A stretch of DNA of 64,000 nt from Streptomyces humidus. Lineage in GTDB: Bacteria > Actinomycetota > Actinomycetes > Streptomycetales > Streptomycetaceae. Where the stretch lies: the NCBI RefSeq assembly GCF_014649655.1, contig NZ_BMTL01000006.1:124001-188000 (forward strand), in the 5' to 3' direction. Below, in pieces: positions 36,518 through 45,426 of the stretch. A model generated the notes under the pieces. That model saw only the letters and a program-made list of their open reading frames with translations, had not been told where the DNA came from and searched no databases. The position numbers and the translations under genes are program-made. Numbering within the stretch: position 1 is the first letter of the stretch; each line of letters begins with the position of its first letter.

Positions 36518-37255
36518 GTGTCGACGCCGTTCTATGTCTCACCCCAGCAGGCGATGGCGGATCGCGCGGAGTATGCGCGCAAGGGCATCGCTCGTGGTCG
36601 CAGCCTGGTCGTGCTGCAGTATGCCGACGGCATCGTGTTCGTCGGTGAGAACCCGTCCCGCGCGCTGCACAAGTTCAGCGAGATCTACGACCGGATCGGT
36701 TTCGCGGCCGCCGGCAAGTACAACGAGTACGAGAATCTGCGGATCGGCGGTGTGCGGTATGCCGATCTGCGGGGTTACACCTATGACCGTGATGACGTGA
36801 CCGCGCGTGGTCTGGCGAACGTGTACGCGCAGACGCTGGGCACGATCTTCTCCTCGGCGGGTGAGAAGCCGTACGAGGTGGAGTTGGTCGTTGCTGAGGT
36901 CGGTGAGACTCCGGACGGCGATCAGATCTATCGGCTGCCGCACGACGGGTCGATCGTGGACGAGCACGGTTCGGTCGCGGTGGGCGGCAACGCCGAGCAG
37001 ATCAGCAGCTATCTGGACCAGCGTCACGAGGACGGGATGAGTCTGGCGGACGCGCTGAAGCTGGCTGTCCAGGCGTTGTCGCGGGACACCAACGGCACGC
37101 AGCGGGAGATCCCGGCGGAGCGGCTGGAGGTGGCGGTGCTGGATCGGACGCGGCCGCAGGCGCGGAAGTTCAAGCGGATCGTGGGGCGTCAGCTGGGCCG
37201 CCTGCTGGAGACGGACGGCGCGTCGACGGAGGCGGAGAGCTCCGAGGAGGAGTAG
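36518..37255 (+). CDS. prcA: Proteasome subunit alpha
   Basis: A 245-residue non-catalytic subunit. Seven copies form each outer ring and the gate that ARC's C-terminal tail opens. The N-terminal helix-forming segment [22 protein letters not shown] (first part) and the fold motif [18 protein letters not shown] are typical, and the tail is acidic (TEAESSEEE). GTG start after AGAAAGGGACGG. Cotranscribed with prcB. A hairpin at 37282-37313 ends the unit. Confidence 0.95.
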   Translation: MSTPFYVSPQQAMADRAEYARKGIARGRSLVVLQYADGIVFVGENPSRALHKFSEIYDRIGFAAAGKYNEYENLRIGGVRYADLRGYTYDRDDVTARGLANVYAQTLGTIFSSAGEKPYEVELVVAEVGETPDGDQIYRLPHDGSIVDEHGSVAVGGNAEQISSYLDQRHEDGMSLADALKLAVQALSRDTNGTQREIPAERLEVAVLDRTRPQARKFKRIVGRQLGRLLETDGASTEAESSEEE

Positions 37256-37281
37256 GTCTGCCGCCTGTGTGACGCGTCCTG

Positions 37282-37313
37282 TGTGCCCCGGTCGGGTCGT
37301 CGGCCGGGGCACA
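37282..37313. terminator. Bidirectional terminator between prcA and the LacI gene
   Basis: TGTGCCCCGG (37282-37291) and CCGGGGCACA (37304-37313) pair perfectly; convergent genes flank it. Confidence 0.7.
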
Positions 37314-37320
37314 GGGCGTC

Positions 37321-38337
37321 CTAGGAGGTGCGGGGCGGGGCTGTGGAGGCGCGTACGACGAGGTGGACGGGGATGTCCGCCGCGTCGGGCGTACGGCCTT
37401 CCAGGACGTCCAGGAGGGCTTGCATGCCGCGTTCGCCGAAGAGTTCGGCGTCGAGTCGGACGGTGGTGAGTTCGGGGTCGAGGGCGGTGGCGAGGGCGAG
37501 GTCGTCGAGGCCGGTGACGGAGATGTCGTCGGGGATGCGCAGGCCGAGGCGGCGGAGGGCTTTGTAGGCGCCGGCGGCGAGTTTGTCGTCGTCGCAGATG
37601 ACGGCTGTGGGGCGGGGGCCGGGGGTGGAGAGGGCGGTTTCGGTGGCGGTGCGGGCCTCGTCGATGGAGATGGGGGCGGGTGCGGTGCGCAGGGTGGTGC
37701 CGGGGGCTGCGGTGATGCGGGCGGTGAGTTCGCGGGCGCGGACGTCGAAGGTCCAGGAGGGGACGTCGGCCGCGAGGTGGAGGAAGTGGCGGTGGCCGAG
37801 GCCGAGGAGGTGGTCGGCGACCTGGCGGGCCCCGTCGGCGATGTCGAGGTTGACGGTGGCGGCGCCGAGGCTTCCGGCGGGGTCGCTGTCGAGCATGACG
37901 AGGGGGAGTTGGTCGCCGCGGATGGCGGTGAGGGCGTCGGCGGCCATGGAGGAGGCGAGGACGCCGTCGAGGGCGGCCTGGGCGGAGGCGAAGGGGTCGC
38001 GGGCGGGGCCGACGCCTTCGGGGGAGGGGTAGAGGACGACGCCGAAGCCGTGTTCGGCGGCTACGCGTGCGGCTCCGGTGTAGACGCCGGCGAAGAATTC
38101 GGTGGTGAGGGCGGGGACGACGAGGAGGACGGTACGGGTGCGTCCGAGGCGGAGGTTGCGGGCGGCGAGGTTGGGGCGGTAGTCGAGTTCACGGGCTGCT
38201 TCGCGTACGCGTCGGGCGGTGGTCTCGGAGACGCGGCCGCGCCATTTGTCGCCGAGGACGAGAGAGACGGCGGCCTGGGAGACGCCTGCGGCCTGGGCGA
38301 CGTCGCGGCTCGTGGGTCGGGTGCTACCTCGTGCCAC
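37321..38337 (-). CDS. LacI-family transcriptional regulator
   Basis: A 338-residue regulator: a LacI helix-turn-helix and hinge (about 8-62, TSRDVAQAAGVSQAAVSLVL, RPNLAARNLRLGRT), then a periplasmic-binding-protein-like ligand domain (RTVLLVVPALTTEFFAGV, VTGLDDLALATALDP). The GTG at 38337 has GAAGGAG upstream. It is divergent from the MFS exporter gene and probably controls it through GTTATACGTAAAAC in the shared region. The pair splits prcBA from pafA. The ligand is not predictable. Confidence 0.88.
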   Translation of the reverse strand: MARGSTRPTSRDVAQAAGVSQAAVSLVLGDKWRGRVSETTARRVREAARELDYRPNLAARNLRLGRTRTVLLVVPALTTEFFAGVYTGAARVAAEHGFGVVLYPSPEGVGPARDPFASAQAALDGVLASSMAADALTAIRGDQLPLVMLDSDPAGSLGAATVNLDIADGARQVADHLLGLGHRHFLHLAADVPSWTFDVRARELTARITAAPGTTLRTAPAPISIDEARTATETALSTPGPRPTAVICDDDKLAAGAYKALRRLGLRIPDDISVTGLDDLALATALDPELTTVRLDAELFGERGMQALLDVLEGRTPDAADIPVHLVVRASTAPPRTS

Positions 38338-38381
38338 GGTGGGCCTGCTCCTTCGTCTGGACGGGCGAACAGCGCACATGG

Positions 38382-38412
38382 TACGTATGACAAGAGGCGT
38401 TATACGTAAAAC
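38382..38412. promoter_or_regulatory. Candidate LacI-type operator in the divergent promoter
   Basis: GTTATACGTAAAAC (38399-38412) is a 14-bp near-palindrome with central CG, the LacI-family form. A second TACGTAT box at 38382-38388 is inverted relative to ATACGTA at 38402-38408, two helical turns away. Confidence 0.5.
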
Positions 38413-38457
38413 TTCGGGGTGGCTCACCGCCTCGGGCGAGCCGACGGAGGCGGGACA

Positions 38458-39717
38458 TTGTCCGCGGGATACCTGGAGATCCTCAGGGCGAGGCACGCGG
38501 CCCGCTTGTTGGCCGGCACGCTGGTGGGCCGGCTGCCCAACGCCACGGCCGCGATCGCGATCGTGCTGTTCGTGCGGGCGGCGGGCGGCTCGTACAGCCT
38601 GGCGGGGGCGCTGGCGGCGGTGTACGGGGTCGCGAACGCCGTGGGACAGCCTCTGCTGGGGCGGCTGGTCGACGTGTACGGGCAGCCGCGGGTCCAGTTG
38701 CCGGCGGCGCTGGCCTCGGCACTGGCGATGACGGTGTTCGCGTGCGCGGGCACCGGTCTGCTGCCGGTCGCCTATGGGGCGGTGGCCGCGGCGGGGCTCT
38801 TCACGCCGCCTCTGGAGGGCGGGCTGCGCGCGCTGTGGCCGGCGGTGCTGCGGCGCGAGGACCAGGTGCACACGGCGTACGCGATGGACGCGGTGGCGCA
38901 GGAGGTGATGTTCACCGTCGGGCCGTTGCTGGTGACGGTCTGCGTGTCGGTGTGGTCGGCGCAGGCGGCGCTGCTGGTGCTGAACGCCGTGGGGGTACTG
39001 GGGGCGCTGTGGGTGGTCGTGTCGCCGCCCTCGCGGGCGTGGCGGTCGGCCCCGCGTGAGGCGCACTGGCTGGGCGCGCTGCGGTCGCCGGGTCTGCTGG
39101 CGCTGCTGGGGGCGTTCCTGTTCGTGGGGGTGGCGCTGGGCTCGATCACGGTGGCCTCGGTGCCGTATGCGGACGATCACGGCGGGGATGCGGTCTACGG
39201 CTGGTTGATGGCGGCGCTGGGGCTGGGGGCGCTGGTGGGCGGTGTGGTGTACGGGGCGCGGCGGTGGGCGGGGGCTCCGGAGCGGCGACTGCGCGCTCTG
39301 GTGGCCGCTCTGGCGGTGTGTTATCTGCCGTTGACGCTGATGCCGGGCGCCGTGGCCATGGTGGCGCTGACGGCCCTGGCGGGCGTGTTCCTGGCTCCTG
39401 CCATCGCGTGTGCGTTCGTCATCGTGGACCGGCATGCGCCGCGCGGGACGGTGACGGAGGCGTTCTCGTGGCTGGTGACGACGTTCACGGTGGGGGCGTC
39501 GGTGGGGACGGGCGTGGCGGGTCCGGTCGTGGAGGCGGGTGGCGCCTTGTGGGGATTCGCGGTTCCGGGCGCCGCGGGCGCCGTGTCCTTGGTGGTTTTG
39601 CTGGCCACGGGGCGGGTAATGGCAGCTCCCGCAGGAAGTGGGGTGGTTGCGGCTTCATCGGAAAATGATCCGAACCGTGCTGCCGAACCCCGTTTCAGTT
39701 CAGGGGATCGGGCGTAA
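38458..39717 (+). CDS. MFS transporter
   Basis: A 419-residue major facilitator with about 12 hydrophobic helices. The drug-exporter-type segments VGRLPNATAAIAIVLFVRAAGG and GQPLLGRLVDVYGQPR (loop 2-3 motif A variant) are seen. The TTG at 38458 is preferred because GGAGG lies seven bases upstream; the GTG at 38419 has no ribosome-binding site and would overlap the operator. Regulated probably by the divergent LacI protein. The substrate is unknown. Its stop overlaps the -10 region of pafA. Confidence 0.85.
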   Translation: MSAGYLEILRARHAARLLAGTLVGRLPNATAAIAIVLFVRAAGGSYSLAGALAAVYGVANAVGQPLLGRLVDVYGQPRVQLPAALASALAMTVFACAGTGLLPVAYGAVAAAGLFTPPLEGGLRALWPAVLRREDQVHTAYAMDAVAQEVMFTVGPLLVTVCVSVWSAQAALLVLNAVGVLGALWVVVSPPSRAWRSAPREAHWLGALRSPGLLALLGAFLFVGVALGSITVASVPYADDHGGDAVYGWLMAALGLGALVGGVVYGARRWAGAPERRLRALVAALAVCYLPLTLMPGAVAMVALTALAGVFLAPAIACAFVIVDRHAPRGTVTEAFSWLVTTFTVGASVGTGVAGPVVEAGGALWGFAVPGAAGAVSLVVLLATGRVMAAPAGSGVVAASSENDPNRAAEPRFSSGDRA

Positions 39718-39727
39718 TGTTCACTCA
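39715..39727 (+). promoter_or_regulatory. Candidate leaderless promoter of pafA
   Basis: TAATGT (39715-39720), whose first three bases are the MFS stop codon, is six bases before the pafA ATG; no ribosome-binding site is visible. Confidence 0.45.
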
Positions 39728-41088
39728 TGGACCGCCGCATTTTCGGGCTGGAGAACGAGTACGGCGTCACATGTACGTTCAGGGGACAGCGCCGGCTGTC
39801 TCCCGACGAGGTGGCGCGGTACCTCTTCCGCCGTGTCGTGTCATGGGGCCGAAGCAGCAATGTCTTTCTGCGGAACGGCGCCCGCCTCTATCTCGACGTG
39901 GGTTCGCATCCGGAATACGCGACACCGGAATGTGACAACGTGACCGAGCTGGTCACCCACGACAAGGCCGGCGAGCGCATTCTCGAGGGACTCCTGGTGG
40001 ACGCGGAGCGACGCCTGCACGAGGAAGGAATCGCGGGCGACGTCTACCTCTTCAAGAACAACACGGACTCGGCGGGCAACTCTTATGGTTGCCACGAGAA
40101 CTATCTGGTGGCGCGACACGGGGAGTTCTCCCGGCTCGCGGACATCCTGATCCCGTTCCTGGTGACCCGGCAGCTGTTGTGCGGGGCGGGCAAGGTGCTG
40201 CAGACGCCCCGTGGGGCGGTCTACTGCGTCAGCCAGCGGGCCGAGCACATCTGGGAGGGCGTCTCCTCGGCGACGACCCGCTCGCGGCCCATCATCAATA
40301 CGCGTGACGAGCCGCACGCGGACGCCGAGCGGTACCGCCGTCTGCATGTCATCGTCGGCGACTCGAACATGTCCGAGACGACGATGCTGCTGAAGGTCGG
40401 CGCGACGGATCTGGTGCTGCGCATGATCGAGGCGGGCACGGTCATGCGGGATCTGACGCTGGAGAACCCGATCCGGGCGATCCGCGAGGTCAGCCATGAC
40501 ATCACGGGCCGTCGCAAGGTGCGGCTGGCCAGCGGCCGTGAGGCCTCCGCGCTGGAGGTGCAGCGGGAGTACTACGAGAAGGCCGTGGACTTCGTCGAGC
40601 GGCGCGGGATCCGCACCGGCACGGTCGACCAGGTCCTGGAGCTGTGGGGCCGGACGCTGGACGCGATCGAGGCGGAGGACCTCGACCGGATCGGCACCGA
40701 GATCGACTGGGTGATGAAGTACCAGCTGATCGAGCGCTACCGGGCCAAGCACAACATGACGATGTCGCATCCGCGGGTGGCGCAGATAGACCTCGCCTAC
40801 CACGACATCCACCGTCGTCGTGGTCTGTACTACCTGCTGGAGCGCAAGGGTCAAGCGGCGCGGATCTGCAACGACTTGAAGATCTTCGAGGGCAAGTCGG
40901 TGCCGCCGCAGACGACTCGGGCGCGGTTGCGCGGTGACTTCATCCGCCGTGCGCAGGAGCAGCGCCGTGACTTCACGGTGGACTGGGTGCATCTGAAGCT
41001 CAACGACCAGGCGCAGCGCACCGTGCTGTGCAAGGACCCGTTCCGTTCGGTGGACGACCGGGTGGAGAAGCTGATCGCCGGCATGTGA
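39727..41088 (+). CDS. pafA: Pup-protein ligase PafA
   Basis: PafA phosphorylates the C-terminal Glu of Pup and joins it to substrate lysines. The 453-residue glutamine-synthetase-like ligase has Mg-binding E9 (FGLENEYG), catalytic D57 ([11 protein letters not shown]) and the conserved [18 protein letters not shown] and [14 protein letters not shown] segments shared with Dop. It lacks the Dop loop. It lies away from pup/dop, downstream of the LacI/MFS pair, and starts the pafA-FKBP-pafBC-tat-helY stretch conserved across actinobacteria. A terminator follows at 41131. Confidence 0.97.
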   Translation: MDRRIFGLENEYGVTCTFRGQRRLSPDEVARYLFRRVVSWGRSSNVFLRNGARLYLDVGSHPEYATPECDNVTELVTHDKAGERILEGLLVDAERRLHEEGIAGDVYLFKNNTDSAGNSYGCHENYLVARHGEFSRLADILIPFLVTRQLLCGAGKVLQTPRGAVYCVSQRAEHIWEGVSSATTRSRPIINTRDEPHADAERYRRLHVIVGDSNMSETTMLLKVGATDLVLRMIEAGTVMRDLTLENPIRAIREVSHDITGRRKVRLASGREASALEVQREYYEKAVDFVERRGIRTGTVDQVLELWGRTLDAIEAEDLDRIGTEIDWVMKYQLIERYRAKHNMTMSHPRVAQIDLAYHDIHRRRGLYYLLERKGQAARICNDLKIFEGKSVPPQTTRARLRGDFIRRAQEQRRDFTVDWVHLKLNDQAQRTVLCKDPFRSVDDRVEKLIAGM

Positions 41089-41130
41089 GCAGGTGTTCCG
41101 CGCGTGCTGGGCGCGGGTGCGGAACGCAAC

Positions 41131-41163
41131 ACGGGCACCGTACGTTTCCCGTACGGTGCCCGT
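41131..41163 (+). terminator. Terminator after pafA
   Basis: 13-bp arms (41131-41143, 41151-41163) around GTTTCCC, extended by GCAAC/GTTGC outside a small bulge. Confidence 0.8.
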
Positions 41164-41222
41164 TGCACGTCGTAGAGTGGCGCGCACGCCATCCGAAGAT
41201 CGACCGATTACGAGGCTTCATC

Positions 41223-42227
41223 GTGCGCCGACGCTCCCTCATCCTTGCCGCCGTTCCCGCGGGACTGGTCACGCTGTCCGCGTGCGGTGACGACAAGTCC
41301 GATTCGAGCAAGGCGAGCGACAAGGCGTCGCCCTCGGCCGCGGCGCCGTCGGCGGTGCCTCCGCCGAAGATCGTCGACGGTCCGCTGCCCGCCATCACGG
41401 CGGGGGTGAAGTTCGGTGAGAAGCCCACCGTCGCCAAGGGCCCGGGGCAGCCTTCGGACCAGCTGGCGGTGAAGACGGTGATCGCGGGCGGCGGGAAGAC
41501 GGTCGCGGAGGGCGACTACATCCAGGCGCACTGTCTCGGCCAGATCTGGACCAGCGCGAAGGTCCTCCTCAACTCCTACGACAGCAACAAGATGCAGTTC
41601 ACCCAGCTCGCCAAGGGCGGCAGCCTCGAGGGCTGGACCTATGCGCTGACCGGGAAGAAGGCCGGCAGCAGGGTGCTGTTCTCCGTGCCGCCGGCCTGGG
41701 GTTTCGGCAAGCAGGGCAACCAGGAGGCGGGGATCTCGGGCACCGACACGCTGGTGTTCGTGTTCGACGTCAAGGACGTGTTCGGTCCGAACAGCTCGGC
41801 CAAGGGCAAGGACGTGCCGCAGAACGATGCCGGTGTCCCCAAGGTCGGCACGAACACCGACGGCAAGGCTCCCTCCATCGAGGTCCCCAAGACGAAGGCG
41901 CCGGCCAAGCTGGTGTCGAACTACGTGATCGAGGGGGACGGCGCCGAGCTCAAGGCCGACGACACGGTGTTGGTGCAGTACAAGGGCGTCGTCTGGGACA
42001 CGGGCAAGGAGTTCGACTCGTCGTACAGCCGCAAGACGCTGACGTCGTTCTCGCTCCAGCAGGTCGTCAAGGGCTGGGCGCAGGGCCTGACCGGCAAGAA
42101 GGTGGGCAGCCGCGTCGTCATCGTCGTTCCGCCGTCGCTGGGTTACGGCGACAGCCCGCCGAGCGGCAGCGGCCTGGAGAAGGATTCCACGATGGTCTTC
42201 TCGGTGGACATCATCGCCAAGGCGTGA
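41223..42227 (+). CDS. Lipoprotein with two FKBP-type peptidyl-prolyl isomerase domains
   Basis: A 334-residue extracytoplasmic lipoprotein: signal MRRRSLILAAVPAGLVTL, lipobox LSAC (C21), Ser/Ala/Pro linker, then two FKBP folds. The second (about 230-334) is the better preserved (VQYKGVVWDTGKEFDSSY, GWAQGLTGKKVGSR, PPSLGYG). The first (about 80-190) has GWTYALTGKKAGSR and PPAWGFG but lacks the usual VHYTG strand. It should fold or restructure exported proteins. GTG start with GAGG upstream; a TAGAGT hexamer lies at 41173-41178. Near tatAC, in keeping with a secretion role. Confidence 0.88.
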   Translation: MRRRSLILAAVPAGLVTLSACGDDKSDSSKASDKASPSAAAPSAVPPPKIVDGPLPAITAGVKFGEKPTVAKGPGQPSDQLAVKTVIAGGGKTVAEGDYIQAHCLGQIWTSAKVLLNSYDSNKMQFTQLAKGGSLEGWTYALTGKKAGSRVLFSVPPAWGFGKQGNQEAGISGTDTLVFVFDVKDVFGPNSSAKGKDVPQNDAGVPKVGTNTDGKAPSIEVPKTKAPAKLVSNYVIEGDGAELKADDTVLVQYKGVVWDTGKEFDSSYSRKTLTSFSLQQVVKGWAQGLTGKKVGSRVVIVVPPSLGYGDSPPSGSGLEKDSTMVFSVDIIAKA

Positions 42228-42295
42228 GGCTGCGCGACGAGGTGCAAGACTGTCCGTGTTGTTGCATTTCCGTGAGACACGCAGGAGCCAGTGAC

Positions 42296-42667
42296 GTGAG
42301 CATTGACAAGCCCGAGATCGACTTTCCCGGCGGCGAGCCCCCGGCGGACCTCGAGATCAAGGACATCTGGGAGGGCGACGGCGAGGTTGCGCAGGCCGGT
42401 CAGACCGTCTCCGTCCACTACGTGGGTGTCGCGTTCAGCACCGGTGAGGAGTTCGACGCCAGCTGGAACCGTGGGACGCCGTTCCGCTTCCCGCTCGGCG
42501 GCGGCCGGGTCATCAAGGGCTGGGACCAGGGCGTGCAGGGCATGAAGGTCGGCGGCCGTCGCCAGCTGACCATCCCGGCGCACCTCGCCTACGGCAACCA
42601 GAGCCCGACGCCGGCGATCAAGCCCGGTGAGACGCTGATCTTCGTGGTGGACCTGCTCGGCGTCTGA
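42296..42667 (+). CDS. FKBP-type peptidyl-prolyl cis-trans isomerase (cytoplasmic)
   Basis: A 123-residue single-domain FKBP. It has VSVHYVGVAFSTGEEFDASW, FPLGGGRVIKGWDQGVQGMK and IPAHLAYG, containing the drug-binding aromatic and acidic residues. There is no signal peptide. GTG start with CAGGAG upstream. It lies 68 bases after the lipoprotein FKBP and is probably co-transcribed, so one isomerase acts inside and one outside the cell. A strong intrinsic terminator follows. Confidence 0.92.
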   Translation: MSIDKPEIDFPGGEPPADLEIKDIWEGDGEVAQAGQTVSVHYVGVAFSTGEEFDASWNRGTPFRFPLGGGRVIKGWDQGVQGMKVGGRRQLTIPAHLAYGNQSPTPAIKPGETLIFVVDLLGV

Positions 42668-42720
42668 TCGTCGTGCCGCCGGTCCGCGCTGATCGCGGTG
42701 TGACCGGTGTCGATCGTCTG

Positions 42721-42756
42721 GGGTCCATGCCCGCCCGGGCATGGACCCTCGGCTTT
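42721..42756 (+). terminator. Intrinsic terminator between the FKBP gene and pafB
   Basis: 13-bp perfect arms (42721-42733, 42736-42748) with a two-base loop and TTTT at 42753-42756. Confidence 0.85.
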
Positions 42757-42821
42757 TGTCCGGGAGGCACGGGGCGGTACGGTCTCGATCGTAAGCACCA
42801 AAGGGGAGGCGAAGGGCGTCG

Positions 42822-43847
42822 ATGGCCATTGCCAAGGCCGAGCGGCTGATGAACCTGGCGCTGTGTCTGCTCGGGACGCGGCGGCCGCTCAGCAAGCGCG
42901 AGCTGCGCGACTCCATCGAGGCATACGTCGAGGCCTTCGGGCCGGGCAGGGGTGCGGCCTTCGGGCCGGGCAGGGGTGCTTTCGTCCGGTCGGGGGGCGG
43001 GGCCGCGGCGTCGGACGACTCCTTCAACCGCATGTTCGAGCGGGACAAGGACGATCTGCGCGAGCTCGGTCTGGTCATCGAGACCGTGGAGAGCCTGGAC
43101 GGTGAGATCGGCTATCTCGCGCGCCGGGACAGCAACCGGCTGCCGCCCATCACGCTCGACGCCGAGGAGGCCGCGGCCCTGGGGCTGGCCGCCAAGGTGT
43201 GGCAGCAGGCGCGGCTGGCGGGAGCGGCCAGCGGCGCGCTGCAGAAGCTGCGGGCGGCAGGTCTTCCCGAGGACGTGGACCCTTATGAGGCCCATGGCGC
43301 GCTGGAGCCCCGGATCCCCGTGCACGAGGCCGCCTTCGAGCCGTTGATGCTGGCCTGCCGGGACCGTCGGCCCGTGCTGTTCGACTATCGCAAGGCCACC
43401 GCCGCGCGCCCGGAGCCGCGCAATGTCGAGCCGTGGGCGCTGGAGTGCTGGCGTGGGCACTGGTATCTGGCCGGTTTCGATCGTGACCGGGGCGCCGAGC
43501 GGGTGTTCCGGCTGTCGAGGATCACCGGGCGGGTGCGCTCGCGCGCGGCGGCGTTCACCGCGCCGGTTCCCGATGTCGTCACCGTGCGGGAGACGGTCGC
43601 GAGCTGGGCGGGGGAGACCGCCGACCGCAGTGCGCTGATCCGGCTGCGGACGGGAGCCGGGTACCCCTTGCGGGCGAAGGCCGGCTCGGTGCGGGAACTC
43701 GGGGACGGCTGGGACGAGTTGGAGATTCCGTACGGGCACGGGCTGGACGCCTGGCTGGTGGAGTTCGGGCCGGACGTGGTGGTCATGGAGCCGGCCGAAC
43801 TGCGGGCGGACGTCGTGGACCGGCTGCGGGCCGTGGCCAAGGGCTGA
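42822..43847 (+). CDS. pafB: PafB, WYL-domain transcriptional regulator
   Basis: PafB and PafC form the heterodimeric activator of the LexA-independent DNA-damage regulon in mycobacteria. The 341-residue protein has an N-terminal winged helix (about 1-90), a WYL domain (WYLAGFDRDRGAERVFRLSRI near 215) and a C-terminal WCX domain. An insertion between SIEAYVEA and FNRMFERDKDD contains AFGPGRGA twice, encoded by an exact 24-bp tandem duplication (42932-42979), lengthening the loop of the DNA-binding domain. Preceded by its own TACGGT hexamer (42778-42783). Confidence 0.94.
   Translation: MAIAKAERLMNLALCLLGTRRPLSKRELRDSIEAYVEAFGPGRGAAFGPGRGAFVRSGGGAAASDDSFNRMFERDKDDLRELGLVIETVESLDGEIGYLARRDSNRLPPITLDAEEAAALGLAAKVWQQARLAGAASGALQKLRAAGLPEDVDPYEAHGALEPRIPVHEAAFEPLMLACRDRRPVLFDYRKATAARPEPRNVEPWALECWRGHWYLAGFDRDRGAERVFRLSRITGRVRSRAAAFTAPVPDVVTVRETVASWAGETADRSALIRLRTGAGYPLRAKAGSVRELGDGWDELEIPYGHGLDAWLVEFGPDVVVMEPAELRADVVDRLRAVAKG
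42932..42979 (+). repeat. Exact 24-bp in-frame tandem duplication in pafB
   Basis: Two identical adjacent 24-bp copies (42932-42955, 42956-42979) add eight codons to the N-terminal winged-helix region. Confidence 0.9.
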
Positions 43848-43865
43848 GGGGGAGCGAGCAACACA

Positions 43866-44927
43866 GTGGCAGGCAAACCGGTCAGGCCGGCGAACGCGAT
43901 CGACCAGACCCGGCGGATGCTCTCCCTGGTGACGTATCTCAGGGAGCGGCCCGGCGCGCGCATCGAGGACGTGGCGCGCGCCTTCGGCATCACCGAGGAC
44001 GAGCTGGTCTCGGACCTCGACGTGCTGCCCATGTGCGGGACCAGCTTCCGCGGCGGCGACCTTCTCGACATCGACACCGACGGCGAGCGGATCTGGTGGC
44101 ACAACCCGGCCGCGCTGGGTGCGGACGCCGCCGAGCCGCTGCGGCTGGCCGCCGACGAGGCGACTGCGCTCCTGGTGGCGGCCCGTGCCGTGGCCACGCT
44201 GCCGGGGCTGCGGGAGGGCGACCGACAGGCGCTGCTGCGGGCCACGGCGAAGGTGGAGGCGGCGGCCGGCGAGGCGGCCGGGGCGAGTGCGCGTCTGTCG
44301 GTGACGTTCGAGTCGGAGGGCGGGGTGTTCGCTGACGTCGACCGGGCGATCTCCGAGCGGCGCAGGCTGTGGATCCGCTACTACTCGCCGGCTCGTGACG
44401 AGCTCAGCGAGCGCGAGATCGACCCGATCCGACTGGTCAGCGTCGGGCACACCTATGTCGAGGCCTGGTGCCGCCGCTCGGAGGCGCGCCGCACGTTCCG
44501 GCTGGACCGGGTCGCCGAGATCAAGATCCTCGACGAGCCCTCGGCCCCGCCCGAGATCGAGTTGCGGGACCTGTCGGAGGGACTGGTGCAGCCGGCCGCG
44601 GAGGATCCGGAGGTCGTGGTCGAGGTGGGTCCGGGCGGTCGCTGGGTCGCCGAGTACTACCCGCACGACAGCGCGGATGAACTGCCCGACGGCGGTCTGC
44701 GTATTGCTCTGCGTACGCCCGACCCGGCCTCGCTGAGGCGGCTGGCCCTGCGCCTCGGCGGCGACGGCCGGATCGTCTCGCCGCCCGAGCTCGCCGACAG
44801 CGCCCGCCGGGCCGCCCGCGAGGCGCTGGCGGCGTACGACGGGATCGAGGCGGGCGGCGCGGCCGGTGGGCCGCTCGCGGCGCACGGCGAGGGTCGGTCG
44901 GACGGACGGGAGCAGGGGGAGCAGTGA
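43866..44927 (+). CDS. pafC: PafC, WYL-domain transcriptional regulator
   Basis: The partner of PafB. The 353-residue protein has a winged-helix domain (about 10-75: RMLSLVTYLRERPGARIEDV, then AFGITEDELVSDLDVL), a WYL domain (IRYYSPARDELSEREIDPI, GHTYVEAWCRRSEARRTFRL) and a WCX region ending in an acidic, Gly-rich tail. GTG start 18 bases after pafB. Its stop overlaps the GTG of the next small gene (GTGA), extending the operon. Confidence 0.94.
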   Translation: MAGKPVRPANAIDQTRRMLSLVTYLRERPGARIEDVARAFGITEDELVSDLDVLPMCGTSFRGGDLLDIDTDGERIWWHNPAALGADAAEPLRLAADEATALLVAARAVATLPGLREGDRQALLRATAKVEAAAGEAAGASARLSVTFESEGGVFADVDRAISERRRLWIRYYSPARDELSEREIDPIRLVSVGHTYVEAWCRRSEARRTFRLDRVAEIKILDEPSAPPEIELRDLSEGLVQPAAEDPEVVVEVGPGGRWVAEYYPHDSADELPDGGLRIALRTPDPASLRRLALRLGGDGRIVSPPELADSARRAAREALAAYDGIEAGGAAGGPLAAHGEGRSDGREQGEQ

Positions 44928-45214
44928 GCGAGTCGACGGCGTCCGGGGTGCGGGGCATCTCGGCGGCTTCCGCGTTCGCGGGGATGCGCAGCGTGGCCCC
45001 GGTGCGGTTCAGAGCCGGGTGTCCGGACTGCCGGGGCGCCTTCGAGCTCGCCGCTAGCGCACTGCGGCTGGCCATCGGCGCCTCCAGCCGCACCACGTTC
45101 TACTCGTTCACCTGTCCGGACTGCGGGGCGGCGGTGCGCAAGCCGGCGGGCGAGCGGATCGTGGAGCTGCTGACCGGCGGCGGGGTCAGGACCCTGCGGC
45201 TGCACGCCCCGTAG
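44924..45214 (+). CDS. Small zinc-ribbon protein
   Basis: A 96-residue protein of unknown function with two CxxC knuckles (GCPDC near 33-36 and CPDCG near 64-67) framing a short helix. It has the form of a zinc ribbon: strand-CxxC-helix-strand-CxxC. It starts by GTGA overlap with the pafC stop, so it is translationally coupled to the DNA-damage regulator. This position is conserved in my recollection of other Streptomyces. A nucleic-acid or protein-binding adaptor is conceivable but unproved. Confidence 0.75.
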   Translation: MSESTASGVRGISAASAFAGMRSVAPVRFRAGCPDCRGAFELAASALRLAIGASSRTTFYSFTCPDCGAAVRKPAGERIVELLTGGGVRTLRLHAP

Positions 45215-45219
45215 GGGTC

Positions 45220-45232
45220 TAGGCTCGCCCCA
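45220..45232 (+). promoter_or_regulatory. Candidate leaderless promoter of the small membrane protein gene
   Basis: TAGGCT (45220-45225) is six bases before the ATG at 45232, the same layout as mshC and trmI. Confidence 0.45.
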
Positions 45233-45426
45233 TGTTCTGGGCGATGTTCGCGGTTGCGTTGGGTTTTGCAGGTCTCGCCGTCCTCGCGGTGTTCGCCGTG
45301 CGGGTCTTCGTCGAGGCGCAGCGGCTGGGGCGGCAGGTCGCCGAGTCCGCGCGCCGTGTCGACCGGGCCGCTCAGGACCTGGAGCGGGCGGCGGTGAGCG
45401 CGGCGCGCGCCGCGGACACTCTGTGA
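45232..45426 (+). CDS. Small single-span membrane protein
   Basis: A 64-residue protein with one transmembrane helix (about 4-26) followed by a charged amphipathic helix (RRVDRAAQDLERAAVSAARAA) that may form a coiled coil. It resembles the plan of TatA/B-like or divisome-accessory peptides but lacks the TatA signature. It lies between pafC and tatA. Function unknown. Confidence 0.6.
   Translation: MFWAMFAVALGFAGLAVLAVFAVRVFVEAQRLGRQVAESARRVDRAAQDLERAAVSAARAADTL

Noticed and set aside
35610..37255. Possibility that prcB/prcA encode HslV-like subunits
   Set aside because: Separate alpha and beta genes, the long PrcB propeptide and the adjacent pup/arc genes define an actinobacterial 20S proteasome.
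38419..38457. GTG at 38419 as the start of the MFS transporter
   Set aside because: It has no ribosome-binding site and lies against the LacI operator; TTG 38458 has GGAGG at ideal spacing.
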